NCBI GenBank assembly: GCA_018383975.1
Contig: JAHAZT010000026.1
Coordinates: 1-38,724 of the forward strand
DNA from: Eubacteriales bacterium
GTDB lineage: Bacteria > Bacillota > Clostridia > Oscillospirales > CAG-272
Direction of reading: 5' to 3'
Length of the DNA stretch: 38,724 nucleotides
Below are positions 32,729 to 38,724 of the stretch, one piece after another (the stretch's first letter is position 1; every line of letters begins with the position of its first letter). The notes below the pieces were generated by a model, which did no database searches, was not told the DNA's origin, and was given only the letters and a program-made list of their open reading frames with translations. Both the position numbers and the translations under genes were made by a program.

Positions 32729-34300
32729 ATGTATCAGGCACTTTACAGGAAATGGCGTCCCGCCACCTTTGACGATGTTTACGGGCAGGAGCATATCACC
32801 TCAATTCTCAAAAACGAGGTTGAAAGCGGCAAGCTGTCACACGCTTATCTTTTCTGCGGTCCGAGAGGTACGGGAAAAACGACATGTGCAAAGATAATTT
32901 CAAAAGCGGCAAACTGTGAGCATCCTGTCGGAGGAAATCCGTGCGGTAAGTGTCATTCCTGTCTTTCGATAGCCGAAGGAACGGCAACGGACGTTGTCGA
33001 AATGGACGCCGCAAGCAACAACGGCGTCGACAGCATACGTGACCTGCGCGACAGTGTTGTATATACACCCGCAGACCTTAAATACAGGGTTTACATCATA
33101 GACGAGGTTCATATGCTTTCGCCGAGTGCGTTCAATGCACTTCTCAAAACCCTTGAAGAACCGCCGTCGCACGTTATTTTCATTCTTGCAACGACGGAGC
33201 TTCAGAAAATTCCCGCAACGGTGCTTTCGCGCTGTCAGCGGTTTGATTTCAGAAGGGTTGCGCCGAGCGCGATAATTTCAAGAATGAAGACCGTCTGCAA
33301 GGGCGAAGGAATAAAAGCCGACGAAGGCTCGCTCGAACTGATTGCAAGGCTTTCGCAGGGCGGCTTCCGCGACGCGCTGAATATGCTTGAATACTGTGCG
33401 GGCGGCGGTCACGAGATAACGCTCAAAAATTCAATTGCGCTTCTCGGAGCAAGCCCGATTGAGCTTTTATCGGAAATCTGCGATAAAATTGCGGAAAAAG
33501 ATATATCCGGCGCGCTTGAAAAACTCGATGAGGTTTATTCCTCGTCGCGTGATATAGCCGTTTTCTGGCGCGAGCTGATTTCATTCTGCCGCGATATGCT
33601 TCTGTATGTTGCGACGAGAGGCGCGCACGTCTGCGAGTCGCTTACGGCGCATTCCGCAGAGCGGTTCACGGTGCCGCAGATAATGAACATACTTGAAGTT
33701 TTCACATCGGCGGAGGGCGATATGACAAGGCTTCCGTCCGGAGCAAAACTCTATGCCGAGATGGCGCTTGTGCGGGTCTGCGACCCTTCGCTTGACGGGG
33801 ATATGCCGTCCGTGCTGGCACGCATTTCGGCTCTTGAAGAGAGATTGAGTCAGGCGCCGCCTCCGCCTGCGGCGGAGGAGCGCCGCGCGCAGAAGCCGAC
33901 GCCGGAGAAAAAAGTAGAGAACCCCGTTTCTGCGGGCGGCGAAGCGCTTTCGGAGAAAGCGCAGGCGGCGCCTGAAAAGCGTGAAGCCCGATCAGAGCCG
34001 AAAAGCGTTCGCGTCTGGGCAGAGGTTATACGCAAGGCAGAGCAGAAGGATATGTCCGTCGGCTCGTTTCTGAAGGAAACCGTTGCATTTACGGACGATA
34101 ATGACAGGCTTTTTATAAAATGTTCAAACGATTTTGCAATAGCAATGCTCTCAACAGAAGAGCGTAAATCGCTTGTGGCGTCGATTGCAAGTTCGGTTTT
34201 GATGAAAAGCATACTCCCACAAAACGTAATTTTTTCAAAAATGCAGGCAAACGAAAAGAGAATGCCTATAAACGACCTTATTGATACGGAGGAAAATTAA
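32729..34300 (+). CDS. dnaX: DNA polymerase III subunit gamma/tau
   Basis: Clamp-loader ATPase of the replisome. The 523-residue protein has Walker A GPRGTGKTT (44-52), a zinc module with C63, C72, C75 and C78, the DEVHMLSPSAFNALLK Walker B region, the SRC sensor in VLSRCQRFDF, and domain III to about residue 370. A Pro/Glu/Lys-rich linker (about 375-430) leads to a short C-terminal domain. I see no clear slippery frameshift site. Start ATG 32729 follows aggaggt. Next come ybaB and recR, the standard Firmicutes order. Confidence 0.97.
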   Translation: MYQALYRKWRPATFDDVYGQEHITSILKNEVESGKLSHAYLFCGPRGTGKTTCAKIISKAANCEHPVGGNPCGKCHSCLSIAEGTATDVVEMDAASNNGVDSIRDLRDSVVYTPADLKYRVYIIDEVHMLSPSAFNALLKTLEEPPSHVIFILATTELQKIPATVLSRCQRFDFRRVAPSAIISRMKTVCKGEGIKADEGSLELIARLSQGGFRDALNMLEYCAGGGHEITLKNSIALLGASPIELLSEICDKIAEKDISGALEKLDEVYSSSRDIAVFWRELISFCRDMLLYVATRGAHVCESLTAHSAERFTVPQIMNILEVFTSAEGDMTRLPSGAKLYAEMALVRVCDPSLDGDMPSVLARISALEERLSQAPPPPAAEERRAQKPTPEKKVENPVSAGGEALSEKAQAAPEKREARSEPKSVRVWAEVIRKAEQKDMSVGSFLKETVAFTDDNDRLFIKCSNDFAIAMLSTEERKSLVASIASSVLMKSILPQNVIFSKMQANEKRMPINDLIDTEEN

Positions 34301-34301
34301 A

Positions 34302-34646
34302 ATGAAAGCAAGAATACCGCAGGGACCCTCGATGAACGATATGCTGCGTCAGGCGCAGAAAATGCAGGAGGATATGGCAGCCAAGCAGGCAGAGCTTGAA
34401 GCCAGAGAATATGACATTTCCGCCGGAGGCGGCGTTGTCAAGATCAAGATAAACGGAAAAAAAGAAATAGTTTCTCTTGAAATTGACCCTGCAATTGTTG
34501 ATCCCGATGATATTGAAACTCTTTCCGATATAATCACAGCCGGCGTAAACGAAGCAATCCGCACGGTTGAAGAAACAAGCTCAAAGGAAATGGAAAAAAT
34601 AACAGGGTCAATGGGCATGGGAATGGGTATTCCCGGACTGTTCTGA
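34302..34646 (+). CDS. ybaB: YbaB/EbfC family nucleoid-associated protein
   Basis: 114-residue DNA-binding dimer of the YbaB/EbfC family (YaaK in Bacillus). Family blocks are NDMLRQAQKMQEDM near the start and VVKIKINGKKEIVSLEIDP, with a Gly/Met-rich C-terminal tail ending in IPGLF. Start ATG 34302 is preferred over an in-frame ATG 21 bases upstream because ggagga lies before it and MKARIPQG fits the family start. It sits one base after the dnaX stop and 21 before recR. Confidence 0.95.
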   Translation: MKARIPQGPSMNDMLRQAQKMQEDMAAKQAELEAREYDISAGGGVVKIKINGKKEIVSLEIDPAIVDPDDIETLSDIITAGVNEAIRTVEETSSKEMEKITGSMGMGMGIPGLF

Positions 34647-34667
34647 TAAAGGCGGATACTTGATATT

Positions 34668-35267
34668 ATGGAATATATACTTCCGGTTCAGCGGCTTATT
34701 GAAAAATTCGCATCACTTCGCGGCGTGGGAAGAAAAACCGCGGCAAGATATGCCTTTTCCGTTCTTGATATGACAGAAGAGGAAGCGATTGAATTTGCCA
34801 ATGCAATAATTGCCGCAAAAAAAGAGGTCATGCCTTGCAGCGTATGCGGCAACTTAAGCGATAAGCCCGTGTGTGATATTTGCGGAGACGGCCGCAGGGA
34901 CAAGAGCGTTATATGCGTGGTTGAAGATCCGCGCGCAATTATTGCCTTTGAAAAGACAAGGGAATACCGCGGACTTTATCACGTTCTCGGCGGAGTAATT
35001 TCCCCCGCAAAAGGTATAGGACCCGATAAACTCCGTATCGCAGAGCTTATGGAAAGACTTGAAGGCGGCGAAGTGAAGGAACTTATCATAGCGACTAACC
35101 CGAATGTCGACGGCGAGACGACCGCGCTTTATCTTGCAAGAATGGCGGCGGGAAAGGGAATTAAAACAACGCGCCTTGCATACGGCGTTCCCGTCGGAGC
35201 GGACATTGAATATGCGGACGAGGTAACCCTTATGCGCGCGATGGACGGCAGACGCGAGATAAAATAA
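34668..35267 (+). CDS. recR: recombination protein RecR
   Basis: Ring-forming recombination mediator acting with RecO and RecF to load RecA at gaps. The 199-residue protein has the helix-hairpin-helix LRGVGRKTAARYAF, a C4 zinc finger (C57, C60, C69, C72) and a Toprim domain with VVEDPRAIIAFE and NPNVDGETTALYLA. Start ATG 34668; its ribosome site (aaaggcgga) is rather far upstream, so coupling to ybaB is likely. A terminator follows. Confidence 0.97.
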   Translation: MEYILPVQRLIEKFASLRGVGRKTAARYAFSVLDMTEEEAIEFANAIIAAKKEVMPCSVCGNLSDKPVCDICGDGRRDKSVICVVEDPRAIIAFEKTREYRGLYHVLGGVISPAKGIGPDKLRIAELMERLEGGEVKELIIATNPNVDGETTALYLARMAAGKGIKTTRLAYGVPVGADIEYADEVTLMRAMDGRREIK

Positions 35268-35272
35268 TAATC

Positions 35273-35297
35273 AAAGCGCACCTTCGGGTGCGTTTTT
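35273..35297 (+). terminator. intrinsic terminator of dnaX-ybaB-recR
   Basis: cgcacc (35277-35282) / ggtgcg (35287-35292) with a TTCG loop, flanking A/T pairs and a T-run to 35297. Confidence 0.9.
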
Positions 35298-35403
35298 CGC
35301 TTATTGTCCTTATAATGCGAAAGCCGATGGCAAAACCGAAGAAAAAACGATGAAAAAATCTGCAAAAAAGATTAAAAGAAAGCAAGAAATTTCCTATATA
35401 TTA

Positions 35404-35432
35404 TTGAAGTTTTAAACAAAATATTGTATAAT
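35404..35432 (+). promoter_or_regulatory. sigma-A promoter of glgB-glgC-glgD
   Basis: TTGAAG (35404-35409), 17-base spacer, perfect TATAAT (35427-35432). Confidence 0.86.
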
Positions 35433-35467
35433 GTATGCGAATAAATATTTGAAACGGGGTGAGATAT

Positions 35468-37384
35468 TTGAACGGTGAAAACAGATCGGGAGAGCTTGCC
35501 CCGTATTTTTTCTGCCAGGGTACAAATTTCCGCAGTTATGAATGGCTCGGCTGTCATTTTGAAAAAACGGATGACGGCTTTGAATATACCTTCCGCGTGT
35601 GGGCGCCGAAGGCTGAGAAGGTGTTTGTTGCGGGTGATTTCAACTCATGGGATGAGTCGCTTCCCATGGAAAAAGACGCCGAAAGCGGCGTCTGGACGGC
35701 AACTCTGATCTCTGCAAAAAATCTTGAGGGAAACAGATATAAATACAAGGTCGTTTCAAAGACCCGCACGGCGATGAAGGCAGACCCTTACGCAACCTAT
35801 TCCGAAACGCTTGCGAAAACAGCGTCAATAATTCACACGGTGAAGGCAAAATGGAGCGATTCAAAGTGGCTCTCTGCAAGAGGCAAGGCGTTTGAAGGCA
35901 AGCATTTTTATTCCGCGCCGATGAACATTTACGAAATGCACCTCGGATCATGGAAAACACGCGACGGCAAATCAAACGTCGACGGAGAGCATTATCTCAA
36001 TTACCGCGAGATTGCGGACGAGCTTGTGCCGTATGCGCTTGATATGGGCTATACGCACGTTGAGCTTATGCCAATAACCGAGCACCCGTTTGACGGGTCG
36101 TGGGGATATCAGGTCGGCGGTTATTACGCGCCGACATCGCGCTTCGGCACGCCGGAGGACTTTATATATTTTGTAAACAAGCTCCACAAAGCGGGGATAG
36201 GCGTCATTCTTGACTGGGTGCCCGCTCACTTCCCGAAGGACGAACACGGGCTCTTCGAGTTTGACGGTTATCCGCTTTATGAATATCAGGGCAAGGACAG
36301 AATGGAGCATAAGTCCTGGGGAACGCGTTGCTTTGACGTCGGCAGACCGGAGGTTCAGTCGTTTCTTATATCCAACGCGCTTTTCTGGATGAGAAATTAC
36401 CATATAGACGGGCTCCGTATCGACGCGGTTGCGTCCATGCTGTATCTGGACTATGACCGTGCGCCCGGCGAATGGATACCGAATGTTGACGGCGGAAATC
36501 ACAATTACGAGGCGATGGCGTTTTTCAAAAAACTGAACACCGCCGTGTTTGCCGAATTTCCTTATGCGCTGATGATAGCGGAGGAATCGACGGCGTGGCC
36601 GATGGTGACAAAGCCCGTTTCGGACGGAGGTCTCGGCTTTAACTTCAAATGGAATATGGGCTGGGCAAACGATATGTTCGAATATATTTCGACCGATCCG
36701 TTTTTCAGAAAATACGTACATAACAAACTGACTTTCCCGCTTATGTATGCGTTCTCGGAAAATTATATTCTACCCGTTTCGCATGATGAGGTCGTACACG
36801 GCAAAAAGTCACTGCTAGACAAGATGTTCGGCAGCTATGACGATAAATTCGCCTGTATGAGGGCGTTTCTTATGTATATGATGACGCTTCCGGGCAAAAA
36901 GCTGATGTTTATGGGCTGTGAATACGCCCCGTTCCGCGAATGGGACTATGAAAATCAGCTCGAATGGTTTATGCTGGATTACCCGCGCCATTCGCAGATG
37001 AAGGACTACGTCCGCGCGCTTAATCACTTTTATCTTGAAAACCGTCCGCTCTGGGAAATTGACGACAGCTGGGACGGTTTTGAATGGATAGACCCCGACA
37101 GGTGCGAGGATAACACGCTTTCTTATATAAGAAAGTCAGCCGACGGGGAGGAGCTTATAATTCTGCTCAATTTTGCTCCTTGCAGGCGGGACGGATATAA
37201 GCTGCGCGTAAAGAGCAAGGGAAGTTATATCGCGCTTATCAATTCCGATGACGCCGGATACGGCGGTGGCGGAAGCAAGCTCGGAACAATGAAATCAAAA
37301 GCTCACCGCGAGGGCGGGAAATGGGTCCTCGAAATAAGCGTTGACCTGCCGTCATACGGTGCGCTGATAATAAAAAAGAAATAA
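35468..37384 (+). CDS. glgB: 1,4-alpha-glucan branching enzyme
   Basis: GH13 branching enzyme that makes alpha-1,6 branch points in glycogen. A CBM48 domain (FRVWAPKAEKVFVAGDFN) precedes the barrel. Catalytic residues fit GLRIDAVASML (nucleophile near residue 319), IAEESTAWP (acid near 372) and VSHDEVVHGKKSL (transition-state Asp). The start is judged to be TTG 35468, giving 638 residues: the ribosome site cggggtga ends 6 bases before it. A GTG at 35459 is inside that site and would lack its own Shine-Dalgarno. It leads glgB-glgC-glgD under a sigma-A promoter; glgC starts 27 bases after its stop. Confidence 0.95.
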   Translation: MNGENRSGELAPYFFCQGTNFRSYEWLGCHFEKTDDGFEYTFRVWAPKAEKVFVAGDFNSWDESLPMEKDAESGVWTATLISAKNLEGNRYKYKVVSKTRTAMKADPYATYSETLAKTASIIHTVKAKWSDSKWLSARGKAFEGKHFYSAPMNIYEMHLGSWKTRDGKSNVDGEHYLNYREIADELVPYALDMGYTHVELMPITEHPFDGSWGYQVGGYYAPTSRFGTPEDFIYFVNKLHKAGIGVILDWVPAHFPKDEHGLFEFDGYPLYEYQGKDRMEHKSWGTRCFDVGRPEVQSFLISNALFWMRNYHIDGLRIDAVASMLYLDYDRAPGEWIPNVDGGNHNYEAMAFFKKLNTAVFAEFPYALMIAEESTAWPMVTKPVSDGGLGFNFKWNMGWANDMFEYISTDPFFRKYVHNKLTFPLMYAFSENYILPVSHDEVVHGKKSLLDKMFGSYDDKFACMRAFLMYMMTLPGKKLMFMGCEYAPFREWDYENQLEWFMLDYPRHSQMKDYVRALNHFYLENRPLWEIDDSWDGFEWIDPDRCEDNTLSYIRKSADGEELIILLNFAPCRRDGYKLRVKSKGSYIALINSDDAGYGGGGSKLGTMKSKAHREGGKWVLEISVDLPSYGALIIKKK

Positions 37385-37411
37385 AGAAACAGACTTGGGA
37401 GGTAAGGCATA

Positions 37412-38629
37412 ATGTTCAAAAAGAAAGAATGTATCGCTATGCTTCTGGCCGGCGGACAAGGCAGCAGACTGTATACCCTCACGGAAAAAACGGCGAAGCC
37501 TGCCGTGCCGTTCGGAGGGAAGTATCGCATTATCGATTTTCCTATGTCAAACTGCGTAAACTCCGGTATAGACACCGTCGGAGTGCTTACGCAGTATCAA
37601 CCGCTTGTGCTTAATGAATACATCGGCAACGGCGAGCCTTGGGACCTTGACCGCGTGCACGGCGGAGTTATGGTTTTGCCGCCGTATCAGGGCAAGGGCG
37701 GTGCCGCATGGTACAAGGGTACCGCAAACGCAATATTTCAGAATATTCAGTATATCGACAGGTACAATCCCGATTATGTTCTTATCCTCTCCGGCGACCA
37801 TATATACAAAATGGACTATGCAAAAATGCTTGCGGAGCATAAGAAAAACGATGCGGACTGCACAATTGCCGTCCTGCCGGTGCCGATCGAGCAGGCGAGC
37901 CGTTTCGGGATACTCAACACCGATGAAACTAACAGAATAATCGAGTTCGAGGAAAAGCCCGCTCATCCGAAGAGCAACAAGGCTTCTATGGGAATTTATA
38001 TTTTCAACTATAAACTGCTGAAAAAATATCTGATAGAGGATGACGCAGACCCGAATTCGCAGAACGATTTCGGAAAAAACATAATCCCGAAAATGCTCGG
38101 CGACGGAATGAAAATGTTTGCTTATCTTTTTGAGGGCTACTGGAAGGACGTCGGCACGGTTCAGAGTCTCTGGGAAGCAAACATGGATCTTCTCGGAAGC
38201 AAGCCGAAGTTCAATCTTTATGACAGAAGCTGGCGGATTTTCTTCCGTCACGACGCAAATCCGCCGCAGAGAATAGGAGCGTGCGCGGAGCTTATAAATT
38301 CAATGGTCACGGAGGGGTGCGACATAAACGGGACCGTTGAAAACTCCGTTCTCTCCGGCAAGGTGACGGTTGAAGAGGGAGCGGTTGTCCGCAACTCCGT
38401 CATTATGAGCGGCGTCAGAATCTGCAAGGGCGCGAAGGTCGAATATGCGATAATCGATCACGATACCGTTATCGGCGAGGGGGCGGTTGTCGGCGAAGAG
38501 GAAAAGGACGGCGACTCACCGCTTGTCATCGGTGCGGAGCTGGAAATAAAAGCGGGAAGCACTCTCGGCGGGGGACTTATGGTCGACTCTGCTTATCTTC
38601 AAAAAACGAATGGAGCGCAAACAAAATGA
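37412..38629 (+). CDS. glgC: glucose-1-phosphate adenylyltransferase (ADP-glucose pyrophosphorylase)
   Basis: Makes ADP-glucose, the donor for bacterial glycogen synthase. The 405-residue protein has the N-terminal nucleotidyl motif [20 protein letters not shown], the block [18 protein letters not shown], the glucose-1-phosphate region [17 protein letters not shown], and YWKDVGTV, followed by a left-handed beta-helix domain with [16 protein letters not shown]. Start ATG 37412 follows gggaggt. Its stop overlaps the glgD start (ATGA), so the two are translationally coupled and probably form a GlgC-GlgD heteromer. Confidence 0.97.
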   Translation: MFKKKECIAMLLAGGQGSRLYTLTEKTAKPAVPFGGKYRIIDFPMSNCVNSGIDTVGVLTQYQPLVLNEYIGNGEPWDLDRVHGGVMVLPPYQGKGGAAWYKGTANAIFQNIQYIDRYNPDYVLILSGDHIYKMDYAKMLAEHKKNDADCTIAVLPVPIEQASRFGILNTDETNRIIEFEEKPAHPKSNKASMGIYIFNYKLLKKYLIEDDADPNSQNDFGKNIIPKMLGDGMKMFAYLFEGYWKDVGTVQSLWEANMDLLGSKPKFNLYDRSWRIFFRHDANPPQRIGACAELINSMVTEGCDINGTVENSVLSGKVTVEEGAVVRNSVIMSGVRICKGAKVEYAIIDHDTVIGEGAVVGEEEKDGDSPLVIGAELEIKAGSTLGGGLMVDSAYLQKTNGAQTK

Positions 38630-38724
38630 CAGCTACCGGAATTATTTTTTCAAACAAACACGACAGCAACCTCTTTGAGCTTACGCACAGGCGTTCTGTG
38701 GCTTCCGTGCCGATAGGCTGCAGA
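38626..38724 (+). CDS. glgD: GlgD, ADP-glucose pyrophosphorylase regulatory subunit (5' end only)
   Basis: Partial gene cut by the window end; 33 codons visible. The N-terminus [17 protein letters not shown]...[11 protein letters not shown] matches GlgD, which lacks the catalytic residues of GlgC and raises its activity in Firmicutes. ATG 38626 overlaps the glgC stop as ATGA. Confidence 0.9.
   Translation, partial: MTATGIIFSNKHDSNLFELTHRRSVASVPIGCR

Noticed and set aside
35370..35417. A 21-codon Lys-rich frame (MKKSAKKIKRK...) before glgB
   Set aside because: It has no good ribosome site, overlaps the glgB promoter -35, and lies in A-rich DNA where such frames arise by chance.
1..38724. CRISPR arrays, insertion sequences, prophage, tRNA and rRNA genes
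   Set aside because: No regularly spaced repeats, transposase or integrase genes, tRNA cloverleaf or rRNA segments were noticed on either strand by reading.

Overview
The window looks like a stretch of core chromosome from a spore-forming, low-to-moderate-GC member of the class Clostridia (Bacillota), probably an anaerobic gut-type organism. The evidence is the Firmicutes gene blocks ylxM-ffh-rpsP-khpA and ffs-dnaX-ybaB-recR, a long SRP RNA with an Alu domain, a YlmC/YmxH-family PRC-barrel gene, and the glgB-glgC-glgD glycogen block. Nearly all intergenic gaps carry clear sigma-A promoters with 17-base spacers and intrinsic terminators. I saw no tRNA, rRNA, CRISPR array, insertion sequence or prophage. 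Species-level placement is not possible from what I can read.

Layout. 45-5334 (+): prfA, sua5, coaE, a tandem-SLT lytic transglycosylase and an M18 aminopeptidase, ending in a strong terminator. 5460-6828 (+): a metal-exporter-like permease and a YbaK-type tRNA deacylase. 6931-12508 (+): two GH78 alpha-L-rhamnosidase-family genes, each with its own promoter. 12552-14854 (-): a glycerol-1-phosphate dehydrogenase-like gene followed by a sugar isomerase-like gene. 14982-16052 (-): gap. 16307-16585 (+): the PRC-barrel gene behind a sigma-E-like promoter. 16593-17540 (-): a lipoprotein with YD-type repeats. 17854-19535 (+): rpsB-tsf behind a structured leader. 19640-21904 (-): ylxM-ffh-rpsP-khpA. 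21977-22845 (-): a GNAT acetyltransferase preceded by a 37-codon reading frame that has a consensus promoter and its own terminator. 22956-32275 (+): miaB-mutS-mutL-tgt-pyk-nucleoside phosphorylase. 32402-32710 (+): SRP RNA, then dnaX-ybaB-recR. 35468 to the window end (+): glgB-glgC-glgD (glgD cut by the edge).

How the parts fit. The window joins translation (RF1, S2, EF-Ts, S16, tRNA modification), protein targeting (YlxM, Ffh and SRP RNA), mismatch repair and recombination (MutS, MutL, RecR), lower glycolysis (Gap, Pyk) and glycogen synthesis. The more individual parts are the rhamnoside-degrading section with its convergent G1P dehydrogenase/isomerase operon, the YD-repeat lipoprotein, the double-SLT enzyme, and several regulatory sites: a three-half-site operator at the ylxM-ffh promoter, a palindrome downstream of the gap promoter, the rpsB leader, and the short transcript ahead of the acetyltransferase. 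No single large new system is evident. The best candidate for something undescribed is the 37-codon transcription unit at 22609-22845.
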